In this document: piece by piece, positions 19,839 through 32,547 of the stretch
Layout of the letters: the number at the start of each line of letters is the position of its first letter
How positions within the stretch are numbered: position 1 is the stretch's first letter
Assembly: GCF_001522545.3 (NCBI RefSeq)
Contig: NC_031770.1
Span: forward strand, 26,653,587-26,717,586
Source: Parus major
Lineage: Eukaryota; Chordata; Aves; Passeriformes; Paridae
Length of the DNA: 64,000 nucleotides
Reading direction: 5' to 3'
Notes under the pieces: model-generated
Told to the model about the DNA's origin: nothing
Database searches by the model: none
The model's input: the letters and a program-made list of their open reading frames with translations, nothing else
Translations under genes and position numbers: made by a program

Positions 19839-22800
19839 GATTGTGACTAATCAAAACTGTCAAGTAATTGCACTTATCTATAGCTCAGAGTTGCTTTTGT
19901 GGGTGACTGATGACCATTGCGTTGAACAAAATTTCTATTTTGCTATTTGTCCAGCAGTTGTGAACCGAATAAGTGAGGTTTGTTTTGTTTGCCTTAAGGT
20001 CGAGACCCATACCAGTTGAGCAACTGGTGTCTGAAATAGTAGTAGGCCTTTTGTATCTTACATCAAGGTTTGGACTTAGATTTAGTATGGCACTAGTTTT
20101 GGAAAAAGTTGTGTTCTGTAGTTCTGTATAATTCAGGAAAAAATGAGTTTTTGTTGATTGAACTTATACTTGCTTTCAGGTCAGAAGCTGGTTTTTAGAG
20201 GCTAACTCTTAAGCAGCCTGAAAGTTTGAAATGTTCTTGCTTTGTGTGTTGTTTGGTTTGTCCTTTTTCCACAATTGATGATCACTGTTGTATTTTTTGG
20301 TGGCTGATGTTTAACTTTTTTCACACCTAGTTTTGATCAGAATTTTAAGAATGGAAAAAAATAGCAATGTACCATTGGTTGTCTCTTTGACCGTACCTAT
20401 ATATAAGTACATATGGAAATCCTTGTTGCTAGTGTGCTCTGTAGGAACTTTACAGCTCTTTTTCAGCAATAGAGTTTATACGGGTAGAAAATATTCTCCT
20501 GTAGTATCATAGATGACAATAGATAGCAGTAACTGCAAATCTTCAGCTTATTTTGTAAATGTTTTTTTTAAAATATAAATTATTTTGGTTCTAGTCCAGG
20601 AAGTTCTTGCTTATAGGCTCAAAAATTTTCACATTATGAAACCACTTTTTTGTTGTTTCAGTTATGCAAATAATTCAGTAGAAGCAAAACCTGCAGAATG
20701 TCTACATAGCCCATGAATTCTACATTTTTTAAGCTTTAGTCAAATATGAAATGTTCATCAATTTTGCACTGTGGTAAGCCTGTTGTCTCAATGCTAATAA
20801 AGTTAATGTGGCATACTAATAGTATGTCTGTGCATGGTTGAGGAATGTGTGATCCTTGTACTTGCTTTAAAGCCTGTAATAAGTGAAAAGAATCTTGATT
20901 TGACAGTTTCATTCACAGTGGCATGTGCAATTTCACACAAGTTTTCTAATGGGACACCTGCAGTGGTGTTTTCTGTTTCTCTGGGAAATAGAGACACTGA
21001 TTTTTGGTTTTACTTTGTTCATAATTGCAGAGAGCACTATGTAAAACAAACCTGAAAACTGTAGAGAAAAGAGAATAATGTTATGTAAGGAGATAAAATG
21101 CCATACAGTTACAGTTTATTATATGTTCTTTATTATGAAATTTCATAAAGTCATATTTCTCCTTTTTAATAATAATGCTTTTTTGGACAAAATTTGATAC
21201 TGCAAGGATGAGCAAAGCAGAAATTTTGCCCTTTTTGTTATGCAGTACAAATCCAGAAGGAGAATGTTCAGGGTCCATTCTCAGTTTTTCCCTGTAAACT
21301 CACCGCTTGTATCTCATTTTCTGGGTTCTCAAAAATGCTGGACTTGGTTTCTTCTTTTACTCATAGACTTCCTTTTCTTCGTACTATTAAGTTATAGCTT
21401 CAATGCCAGAAAATCTACTTTGCAATTTAATTTTAGCTGACTTGAAGAGGGTCAGTAATTAGAATTACTGTTTCCAGCAAGTTGAGTTTTCCAGAGGTCT
21501 TTTTATGAAGAATGTGACTGTGGATTAATTGAACATGAAAATGAGTCCAAAACTTATTTCTGCCAAAGGCTAATATAGGAGTAGGTGCTAGTAATGTTTG
21601 CAGAACTCTTTTATCTAGGTAATTTGTAGATGTAGTGTTAGCTGTTGCCCAAGGAAGCATAAAACTGATTTAATTTAGTGAGAAAATTACTGGAGTACAG
21701 CTTTCCTGTAAAATAGATAGCAATTCTCTGCAAGTTTTTTAGTTTTCACTCTTACAGGCAAATTGATTTTGAGAAATTTTTAAAACCTGCTGCTACCAGG
21801 CTTCCTGTCAACAGTAAGGTCGTCATCTCTAAAGTATGGTACCCTGTCTTTTTTCAAGTTATTGTGAATTCAGAGAGGACAGTAAATTAGCAGTTGTTCA
21901 TTTAAGAGTATGCTGACATCATGGATTACATACCTAACATAACTACTTCTCTTTTTCCTTGCTTATGTACCTTCCTTTAGTGTCAGGCAACAGTGCTGCT
22001 CTGAGGCAGCCATATGACGTACTTTAGTCATTCAATAGCAACTGAGAGTACTCAGCTGATGCCTCTGTTCAGAAGAATGTTTAGTTCTGTGGTTTCATGA
22101 ATCACTTTAAGTTTTCCTAATGCCCAAGATGCACTTTTCTTTTATAAAAACGTTATAGTATTGCTATAAGGAGTGATCCAAAGGGAAGCATTTTGCAAAC
22201 AGAGGAGTTTGTTGTTAGCATGGAAAAATAGTCTTGGTCTTTGCTGTTGGAAATCCTTTTGATTTGTATTTAGGAGTTGTGGTGTTACAGATACAGCTAT
22301 GTATGAAAATATTCTGATCTTTGATTTGGGACAGTGATGAAAGCCAAATCTGGAAAAGAATGTCAATATAAAAAGTTTACTCTCTGTTACAAAATCTTAG
22401 TAGGTGGACCTACCAGTATAGCACTGTTTACAAATCCTTTAAGTGAATCCATTGCTACTAATCTTTTTTTCCTACTCATTTAGCCTTGCATGTATATTTT
22501 GTCTTTTTACTAATTTTGGAGTTGAACCATGTATTTAGCTCTAAGGGGAAAGTGGTGCCTATATGCAGGAGCTGAGCCTGGGGCTCAAATACATATGTGT
22601 AGAAAGTTGCTACTCAAAAGACTTGGCACAAACATACCTGTCCTATGTATGCAGGAGTCAAGTAGGTAGGGGTAGACTGTGTATTCATGCACTGCTTTTT
22701 GTGTGGGAGCAGACAGAAAGAATATACAGACTTGAGCCTCCTTGGTGAGGAGCAGCAGCAAAGGAATATATTGTGAAGTGAGGGAAGCGGAGTTCTGTGT

Positions 22801-22959
22801 CATCCCTGCTGAGCTGAAGCTGGTAGTGTGTCAACAGCAGCACAGCCACAGGTGCTGTGGTGCCAAACTTGTGTGCGATCCCTGGGCTGTAACACAGTGC
22901 CAGCATGGTAAAATAATTATTTCTGCTTTTGCATCTTTCTCCCTTCTCATCAGGTAGAA

Positions 22960-23440
22960 AGGACATATGACCATGGAAATCTGTTGTGGGAATATGTTAA
23001 GTTTTCTTGTATCCAGAGGCAGGCAACAAAGCTGGTGCAAGGCCTGGAAGCAGTGTCCTGTGAGGAACAGCCAAGGGCTTTGGGCTTGTCTGGTTTGGAG
23101 AAAGGGAGGCTGACCAAGACCTCATTGCTCTCTACAGCTCCCTGAGGAAGGGGAGAGGGAGGTGCTGAGTTTTTCTCCCTGAGATCCAGAGATGGGATGT
23201 GTGGGAATGATTCAAAGCTGTTCCAGGGCAAGTTCAGACTGAACATTGGGAAGCTTTTCTTCAAACACTGGAACAGGCATCCTAGGGAGGTGGTCGATGC
23301 CCTAAGCCTGTCAGTATTTCAGAGGTGTTTGGACATTGCCCTTAAAACATGCTTTAACTTGGTCAGCCTGGAATTGGTCAGGCAGTTGGACCAGGTGATT
23401 ATTGTGGGTCCCTCTCAGCAGAAATACTCTATTCTACAGA
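22960..23440 (+). mobile_element. CR1 LINE 3' end, sense
   Basis: Sense-strand CR1 landmarks: GGCAACAAAGCTGGTGCAAGG, TGAGGAACAGCC, the GGTTTGGAGAAAGGGAGGCTGA block, AAGTTCAGACTGAACATTGG and CACTGGAACAGGC, ending near TACTCTATTCT, which resembles the terminal ATTCT-type repeat of CR1. It is 5'-truncated, as most CR1 copies are. Confidence 0.85.
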
Positions 23441-23780
23441 GCAAACAAGCTGAAAGAAAAAGCTCCAACAACAAAAGCCTGGTAAAAGGGAACTTTGTAC
23501 CAAGTGCAGCAGTGTTCAAAGGTATTTCCATTTAAGCTGTGTATATGTCATGCTCATGTTATGATGTTCAAATAGCTTACAATTGCCCATAGTGGGAGTT
23601 GAACAGTGGTAACTGGATGTAAAGAGTTAATGGCTATGACTGTTTCTGGTTTTATTTATATATGGTTTGAATTTCAATAGAATGTCGAGGACTGCTTGTA
23701 AGAGTGAAGAAAAAGCTCTCCTGGTCATATTTAAGTCTTACAGTTGAGGTGGGGTTGTTCCCTCTTCACACTCTGATGGG
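23441..23780. other. Intron DNA between CR1 and LTR
   Basis: A 340-bp AT-rich spacer. Nothing was recognised. Confidence 0.4.
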
Positions 23781-25303
23781 TGTGGTAGTTTGGCATTTAG
23801 GAAAAAAGTGGGAAATAGCCATGGAAGTGATTTATCTGAGAGAGGCTGCTGGGAGTTTCTTCTCTGCTTGAGATCAGGCCAATAGCTAGCCAGTTTTGAG
23901 AACTGACAGCATTTTGGACCACTGTAAAGTAAGATCACCTTTGTGAGTGCCGCCTTTTAAACTCAAGCCCAGGAACTTCTTGTCTTTTTATTTCCAGGTT
24001 GAAAAGTATCGAAGCTCTAGTGTGTCTGGCCCCACTCCCCCATGGCCTGTGCAGCCTGGGGGCGGGGGAGGCTGAGCCGGACTCCAGCAGCTCCCAGGTG
24101 GGGGATGGAGACTGAGGGGATCCCCTGGCCCCAGGCTGGGCACTGCTGCAGCCCCTCCTGGGAAACCCTCTGGGTCGCACTCCAGCAGAGTGGCTGAAGC
24201 CCTTCCCAGGGGGGCCCTCGGCCCTAGGCTGGGCCTGGTCATGGCTGCTGTCATCTCACCAATACCCTCTCACCCTGCCACCCGCCATGGCCCAGGCCAA
24301 GGACTATCCCTGTCTGCTTTAGGCTGAGAGAGACACCTGAAATCCAACACCATAAATACCTGCGTGGGTTGGGCCAGATTTAACTCTTTCACTACACAGA
24401 TGGGACTTGCAGACTTAATCCCCTCTCCAGAGAGAGCAAAGTAGGAGTGATCAACATGTAAAAAGACAACATAAAACATCAAAGTCAGTAAAGTAAGGAG
24501 TCAAGCCTCAGATGGAAGGAGAATGAGGAGGAGCTTTAATAAGCTGAAATATTCTTTTAGTAAGACCATGGAGATGTACAATAATGTTCTGAAAAAATTG
24601 TTAATTCATGAAAGAGTATTGGGGAGAATGAAGTATTTCAAACTGTAGACCTGGGCAAAAGTATCCACTGATGAAGCCAAGCAGATGTTGGAGTAGCTGT
24701 GATCCCATGAGATGCTGAGATGCTTGAACACAGGGAGAGATGAGAGCTGATGAAGACTCTTTGCCCCCAGGGAAAAAAGAAGAAAACCTCTGCTCCCAGA
24801 GATGATCACAGAAACAGATGAAGAGAACCTTTGCCTTTGAATAACTCATCCATGAAAAAATACCCTTTGAGTTCATGGCCCATGAACACACCTCAGGGTG
24901 GTGTGAAAATGAGAGGAAGGCATGATGGCAGATTTTCTTCCGGGTGGCTGCCAGTCATGGGAGTGAAAAGCCATGAGAAACTATTTTCTTGTGGAGAGCT
25001 CTCCATGGAATGACAAGAGAAAACTCTCCCTACAGAGAGGAATGAAAAGACTATTGTATAGTTGGTACTGCTTTAACACCCCAGGTTTTGTCTCTCTATT
25101 GTCAGTTGGGAAAGGAAAAAGGTTTGGTGTGGGGAGAAAAGGTTTCTGGAGGTTTTATTCTGGTTTCTTATTCTTGTAATTTTATTAATAAACTTTCTTT
25201 ATTCCTTTTAAGTTTTAAGCCTGTTTTGCCCTTCTAATCCACATCTCACAACAAGAAATGAATAAATATTCTGGTGATTTTAACTAGAGGTAAAACCACC
25301 ACA
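23781..25303 (+). repeat. 1.52-kb LTR, copy A, + orientation
   Basis: It begins TGTGGTAGTTTGGCA and ends TAAAACCACCACA. Near its 3' end it has TTATTAATAAACTTTC (poly(A)-type signal) and is followed 5 nt later by a primer-binding site. Its whole length aligns with the element at 60448-61971, which is on the other strand. Shared blocks include AACAGATGAAGAGAAC, CCTTTGAATAACTCATCC, ACACACCTCAG and ATTCCTTTTAAGTTTTA. The two end-to-end lengths agree (1523 and 1524 bp). This LTR sits inside SOCS5 intron 1 in the sense direction, so its poly(A) signal could act on the SOCS5 pre-mRNA. Confidence 0.75.
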
Positions 25304-25308
25304 TTATT

Positions 25309-25326
25309 TGGTGCATTGGCCAGGAA
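25309..25326 (+). other. tRNA-Gly-type primer-binding site
   Basis: TGGTGCATTGGCCAGGAA is complementary, with one mismatch, to the 3' end of vertebrate tRNA-Gly (which ends GGCCAATGCACCA). It stands just after the end of LTR copy A, which identifies 23781-25303 as a 5' LTR. No gag or pol frame follows and no partner LTR was found to the right, so the rest of the element has been deleted. Confidence 0.75.
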
Positions 25327-28300
25327 ATGAGAATTGGCGAATTTAAACTACTAGTGGGGTCTTATCTTGTCCTTATGGATTTTAGTTCTTGCTTACAGTA
25401 GGCCTAAAAGTCCTCTATTTTCAGTGTTAAGAGAATATTGTCTTTGTGTATGCTGATGTTGCTTCATTTTCTTGTTGCTCTCTTAGGAATGGAGTATGCT
25501 ATTGTATGAGATCAGGGCTGTTAAGTCTTGTAGTTGAATCTGTCTCTGAGGCTTGCAAAGGTCACTCTGACTTACCTTCAGATTTTTTCTGGAGAAAACA
25601 AGATGGCATAGAGTGCTAATGTTACCTGATCTCAATGAGTAAACAAACAATTGGAATTTTTAGGAAGGAAAATATTATTATATTCTATTTGTGTTTGCTG
25701 ACTTCATCTTGTGTTGTCATTTCACTGAACCTGACATTGGTCATCACATGGAAAACTCTTGAGTGTGTCTAGCCACTCACCCAGGAATTTGCAAAGTCAG
25801 AATGTACAATTTGAACAGTTTGATTTTGTTTCATTGACAAAGCATCCTATTTTGTTATGCAGCTGTAAACTTCTGTGTACAAAGAGCATTTCTGCTTATG
25901 TGAAAATGGAAGTTCACACAAGTTGTTCCCAGTGGTTCTGCCTTCATCTGTTTCTTCTATAGATAATAGGAAGTGTTGGAAAAAATTTAAGAGATGGTAT
26001 ATTCAATCATTTATAAGTTTCCTGATCTCTGATCTTCTGGACCAAAATACTTTAGGGCTTTTCTTCACCTTGAGTTTAATTTTGTTTAAAGCTTTTTGCC
26101 AAAATTCATTTGTTTTCAGAAACAGAATTGGAATAATTGTGCTACTTTATAATGTCAGTATCTACTTTGAAATATTGTTGTGCACCTCTGAACTGGAACA
26201 ACTACATTAAATTTGTCAGTGGGTAGCCTCTGGCTGAGCAGTATGGTTATAATTTTACATGAAAATCTGCCTAAATTGAGCCAATTCTCTTCTTGAAAAT
26301 TTCTGATCTGGACATGGCAGTGTTTTGTTTTGTTTGGGTTTTTGTGGGGTACCCTCAAGACTGTGTGCATTCTGTATGCTCAGCAGGATTTTTCTTTCAA
26401 GTACATTTCTGGGATGCAATAAGCTTTGCATAGAATGGAAGCCAGAATTGTCCCAAGTTAATTAGAGGATTGAAGGGGGTCCTGTGGCACAAAGCCAGCT
26501 GGGAAATCTCTGAGACAGCCCTGACAGGAGTCAGCCCCAGAATCATGCAAGTTCCTTCTTGTTCCTTCTCCTTTCCTGTCCTGTCAGCTCTGCAATATTT
26601 CCAGACTCCTACCAACACCGGTATTTTGACTGTGACTTTGACTGTGTTAAGACTCAGAAGTTGAGGTATCCATACTAGGCTAAAGCTTGGCTTCTTCTAT
26701 ATCTGAATACCTTTGTTACTTAGCATAACAGGGATGTCACTCATCACACTCGTGTAACTGTGGTTGTAGGGAGGGTGCTCAGTCACTTCCCACAAGCAGG
26801 GTATATGCATTTGGTCAGGAGTAATTGCTGTGACAGCCAAAAAAAGCTCAATGTGATTCTTCAGAGACTTTCACAGATAAAAGATTACTGGGACAATGAA
26901 TCTAAAGGTATTTTTCTTTAGGAGTTCCAAACTGGACCAAGTTTGTCTGAACTTTTCTAAGGATAGCAGAAGATACTCCACACCAAGGCTGCATTTCCTG
27001 AATTTATAAAATGAGGAGGTGGCTTTTTAAAGATGGCCAAAATGTAACTGTTTTGACGTTTTTTTCTACGACTTAGACTTTGAAGAACTATTTTAGGTAG
27101 CTACCCAGCCTATGAAATTCTGACCAAATCAGAAAGCTGCAGAAAGCAATTGAATGTGTCTGACGATGTGAAGCATTAGGTGATAATTTTTTAAAAAGAA
27201 AAATAAAAATAAATATTTTCAGAAGCATGTCCTTCTTATTGTGAAAAGACTTAGGGGCTACCAAGTAGACTAACTTTCTTTGCTATTTTTAAGGTGGCTA
27301 GTTTAAACTTTAGGAAAGATAGCCTAACCTGTTGACACAGTACAGCTGAAAGTTTATTTTTAAAAATGTATTTCCCTGTAGCAAAATCTGTCTCAATTAT
27401 GTATACCTTGCAGCTGTGTGTGGGAACTCTTCTCTGAGTTTCATTGCTGTCTTTTCTCTGAACCAGCAGCAGAACCCACTGTGGCAGCATGAACTTCTCA
27501 GGAAGTTGGTACCTGCTGAATTGGGTGTTTCTTTTCCGTGTTCATTCAGTATAGAAGCAAACAGATTTTGCTGAAAGAATGTTCCAGTCTGGCTGCTCAT
27601 CAGAACTCTTATGAAGATAAATAATTTTTCTTCAAATCATGACAGATTTTAAGTTACCTACAAGTTAATTTTGTATGTCTGTGTGCCACTTGTGCCAGTA
27701 CTATCAGAATTTTGTAGCCTTGTGTACAGTCAAACATTAGGCAGTGTTCTGGGGTTTTCCCTCCCTCCCTCTCCCCACCTAAGTGGCAGACTCCTTCCAA
27801 TCTGTAGCAGAAGAGATTGACATCTCTGAACTTGCACAGCTGGTTTTAGTTATATATAATAACTTTATATAATGGTTTGAAGGGTGCTTAAACTGTGACT
27901 GATCATGAGTATCTTAAGCAAAAGTCTTAATTTTCATCTATTTTTGAATCTAGAGTTTGGAATTCTCATTGTTGTGATCACCATGCATGTTTTTCTTCAG
28001 GAATTCGTGGCCACTGCATGACAGTAGCTAGATGTGGAAACTGCCATGTCTCATAATGACAATTTTTTAAAAATTATTAACATCAAGAATCAAATTCCTT
28101 TTCATCATGGAGGATACTTACAGATCACACAGCTTCCTGAACAGGTTGTTCCAGTGCTCTTGATATGTTCCCCTGCTTTATAAAAAAAACCAGAAAATGT
28201 CTGGTGTTTTAAGTAGCAGTTGAACCATCTTTTTTTTAAAAATAAAGATGAATATTTCTTGTACTTCTGTATTAACAGTTTTCCCTGTTACAGTGTTGCA

Positions 28301-28964
28301 GTTCTTGATCTTTTGAAGAGTACAGTGCTTTTCTAGATGAGTGAAAATTCTAGAAGCTAAATTTTAGTTCTTGCTTTACAATTAAGACTTTGATTTGATC
28401 TTTCATTTAATAAAACATGTTTCAGGTTATAAGGAGAATCTGGGTCAACATTAAGGAGTAGGTATCACAGAAATGGGTAAACCAGTATTAATAGCCCACT
28501 CACTGCTACTGGTTGACATGGTTCTTTTCCCTTCATCTCTTTGCATAGCACTGGAGATTCTTCTGCCTTCATGCTATCACTTTTCTCTTCTAGTTTCTTT
28601 TTCCTCATTGAAATGCTGTTTTTATGTCTTGTGCTTCCATCAATTAGCTTATGGTGAAAATGGAGGTCAGATGAATGTTTGAACTAATGCAAAGGGATGG
28701 GAGAGAAGCAAGAATATCCCTTTTAATAGGTGCAAACCAGTGGCAGATTAGTTATCATGGACTATGATAACTAATACATACATACGGTGCCCTTTCCATG
28801 GCTAAATTCTGTTGATGACAAACAACCTAGAAAGAACTGCAGTCTTCAATAGTTGCCCTTTGACGAGTTTATCACTCAGTAATAATTGATTTAGGTTTGC
28901 TCAATTTTCCATGGTGCTACAGACTCTTCATGCATGAAATGCAGCCTCTGAAGCTATTACAGAA

Positions 28965-29040
28965 TCCCACGATAGGTAACGTTGGAAGGAAGGATCTGCA
29001 GTGGATGATCTGGTCCAACCTCACTGCTCAGGCAGGGTAA
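28965..29040 (-). mobile_element. Short CR1 3'-end fragment, antisense
   Basis: The sequence ACAGAATCCCACGATAGG...GTTGGAAGGAAGGATCTG...TCTGGTCCAACCTCACTGC matches the antisense of the CR1 3' tail (CAGAATCACAGAAT...GGTTGGAAGGGACC...TCCAACC). About 75 bp is preserved. Confidence 0.75.
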
Positions 29041-30596
29041 GCCATTCATACAACTGAGTCTCTGCATTCATAGGGCAAAAAAGTATTACTGATTTTATTA
29101 GTATCATGCAGCTGGCAATGGTGTTATAAAGATTCATTTTTCTACTCTGTTCCTTTGCTGCATCTTCTTGAAGTTCCTTCAGCTTGTAACTTATATTCAT
29201 CCGTATCAGACAGGAGCCCTTGATACCTAGCGGCTTTCCAACACTGAATAAGCTAGTGTGTAGGCACTCAAGTGGTATTACATGTTAATGAGTTGTCTTT
29301 TTGCCTATTAATTAATAGGAATGTGTAAGACCCTGATGGAGAGATGGGGACTTCAGACAAGTCTTCTTTAAAATGCTGTTTATTCCATAGACTAAGTTTC
29401 AGCAATTGGGGGTTGTGAGTCAGCCTACATCTGCTGACTATAGGCAAGCCATGTGTCCTGAAGCCCCCTTCAGTTGTGGTTACAATGCATATATATTTTT
29501 CTTTGCTGAGCATCTTAATACGTAACAGCCAATCAGCATCGCACACAATACCTTTACATTTACATATAACCTATCAAAACTGCTAAAATTACCATACTGT
29601 GTTGGTGATTAACCAGTCATCTGAGTTAGTAGTTACATGTTAAATTTGAAACTTACTTTGCAGTGGAAAATTCTTCTTGCCATGGTAAAAAACATCTTTC
29701 TGTCTGCCTATGCTTTTTTACTTGGTAGAAAATATGCCTTGTTTGAAGACCATTTAACTTGTTGGACCTTAGCCATAAAACCTCCTTCCAACTTGACTAA
29801 ACCTTTGTTCTAAACTTTCCAACTCAACTAAACCTTTGTCCTCTCAGCTTTTCCAGCAACAACTGGCCCTAAAAACATCTTTTATATATCAAAGCTTGCT
29901 TTCATTTCTAGAGAACCTTCTGCTAAGCATTCATATCTGTAAAACTTTTCTGTTAAATTTTCATCCTTTCCAACAAGAATGCCCATTAGCTAGCCAGTGG
30001 ATTAGTAATTCATGGCTAGGGTCTTGCTGCAACAATCCTTTAGTGATAACTGAACTCAGCTTTTGGATTGGATAGATGATTTCAAAACAGAAAGCATTTA
30101 TGTATTTTATTTTCAGAAGAATTTAGAACCAAATACATATATTTTTCTTAGAAAATTATCATCCTGTGGGGGCTCACATAACATGCACAGGTGCTTCTTT
30201 TATAGAATAAGCATTTCATTCAAGTAGTTTTTATTTAACTGATTGCTTTATGTAAAACCAAGAAGAAGAATGTAGCCACATATTGACAATCTTCCTATCC
30301 TGTTTCATCTTACTGTACAATGGACTCTAGCTCCTTGAAGATAAGATAGTGGTGTAATAATCTAGTTAGCAATCTAAGTTGTAATGGACTGAAGCAATTG
30401 ATGCTTTAAAGAGGAAAGAACTGATTTTCTTACCAGTGATTGTTCACTCTCTGTAATGTATATCTTGTGCATATAGTCGTAGTCCTATATTTCTGACTAT
30501 GTGAAGGGTTAGATATTATGACTTGAAGCTTTTATGGTACATCTTAATCCTGTGTTTTGAATCATGGGCATTCCTTGCATGGCGCAAGGAAAATGT

Positions 30597-30702
30597 GGTG
30601 TGGGTGGGGTTTTTTTGTTTATTTGTCTTGGTTTGGTTTTGGGGTGGGTTTTTTTGGTTGGGTATTTTTGTTTGGTTTTGTTTGTTGTTTTTTTAAAAAA
30701 CT
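30597..30702 (+). repeat. G/T-only strand-biased tract
   Basis: About 100 bp made almost only of G and T on the + strand, with several runs of three or four G (for example GGGTGGGG and GGGGTGGG) separated by T-rich loops. It could be a degenerate simple repeat, and the G-runs would allow a loose quadruplex. Confidence 0.6.
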
Positions 30703-32508
30703 GAGTCATGAAGCTCATGAGTAGAGACCAAGAGATCCTCTAGATTTACTCATTAGTAGTCTTTGAATACAGATGGAGAGCAGCTGTTGCAAAGGGCTGG
30801 ATCTTTTGCTGTCAGGCAGAGAAACAATTTTTTTTTTTGTTATTGCTGGAGCAGTAACTCTAGCACAGTAACTTAAAATCTCGTTACCCTGAGGTTTGCT
30901 TTTCTTTAGATATTGCTAATGGATCATTGTCCTGGTACTGTGTAACATAATTAGCAGTTAAAGGAATGTTGCAGTTGTTCATATGGTGTGCCCAGGTAAG
31001 AGCACAGTGGCACACTCTGTGGCTCTTGGGGTGAGTTTGCTGTACTAACAGTGGGTTGACTATCAAATGGTTCCATTGCAATCTTTTGTTCTCCCAAGCA
31101 CCATCATTTGGCATTAGTGCTTATTGATTGAAGTGTCTTTCATACTGATACTACAAGTACACTTCCAAATTTCCAGGGTTTTAAGATATGGAAACTTTTT
31201 GTTGCTCTGCATTGTTAGAATTCTTGACTAGCAAGCTAAAACACATAAAATGTGAAACTTGCAAAGATATTGTCAATGTATTTTCTGAGCAATTTGCTTT
31301 GAAGAAATTTAGTTCTGACTTTTTAATGTTTATACTTACACTATCTTGAACAGAAAAATTCTGATCTATATTGATGTTATACATATTTTATATATATAAT
31401 TTTTTGTGTATGTTTATATGTGAGTAGACAGACACTTGTTGGTTCAGTTATACAAACTCAGTTAAACTAAGGATTTTTTTTTTTTATCCCTTACTCCTAA
31501 GAAAGATCTTCCTACCTCAGGGGCTGAACCTGCAAGGCTAATGCTTTAAGGTTTTTTTACGGTGATTTTTAATAATGTGGAAAAACCAGGGGCAGAATTT
31601 CAGCTTCATGTTCACTGAAATCATAATTGTTAACAGAAGTCAAAATATGTTTAAAGTCTTTTAAATTTTCTGGAAATCCCACTTAAAATTCCTCATGCAT
31701 CCTACTTCTAGCTAGTTTCCAGAATGTTGGGGATTTTTTAAACCTTTTTTTTTTTAAGATTCTTTAAAGATACATTATAATTTCCTATGTTCATAAGTTT
31801 TCATCACACATGCTTTATGTGCTCAATGTACACAATTTCCAGAACAGTCTTAGTTTTGATTTTCTGGCGGATTAGTCCATAATTTTAAAGTTACATTAAC
31901 ACCTTTAAGTGAATTTTTGATGGCATTAGAAAAACACAGTTTCAGTTCCACTGCAATTTAGTGAGTTGCAGCTGGCTGTGCTGCAGCAGAACCCTGCGCA
32001 TTAAGGCTTGGTTGATGCTCAGTGGCAGAACTTGCAGGTACAGAACCACAAAGCACCGGTTTCCTTCAACTGGGAAGTTGCAGAGAAATGTTTCTGATAG
32101 CTCTAGCTGGGTATAGTCTAGGATAAAGTTTCCCGTGGATTACAGTGAAAACATGAAATAGGCTAGACCTAGTAGCAGCCTTCCAGCTGCTTCTCCTTCT
32201 TTGCAGTTTGTATTCTTTTACCTTCCCCAGGCTGGGCCTGGGGAACCAGGTGCTTGCTGCCAATTAGTCTTGTCAAGACAGCCCAGAGCTTCTCTTGACA
32301 AGCCTGACTGCTGACAGCAGCTGTGGGGGGTAGTCTTAGGCAGGATTTTAACTCTTTGCTTGCCAAATGCTTTGCAGATTAAAACCTCTGGTCTCATTCT
32401 GCAGTTATTCAAATAGGCTTCTATTTCATTAAAGTATATTCTATACAGAAGCTGATCAAAGATTTCCAGTGGTGCTGTAGTGATAGTTTACTTGCCAAAC
32501 TTCTGGCA

Positions 32509-32547
32509 AGTTAGTCATTAAAGTTAGTCATTAGAGTTAAGTCATTA
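32509..32547. repeat. 13-bp tandem repeat, three copies
   Basis: Three adjacent copies of AGTTAGTCATTA plus a linker base, the third with one inserted A. It has no known function. Confidence 0.75.
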
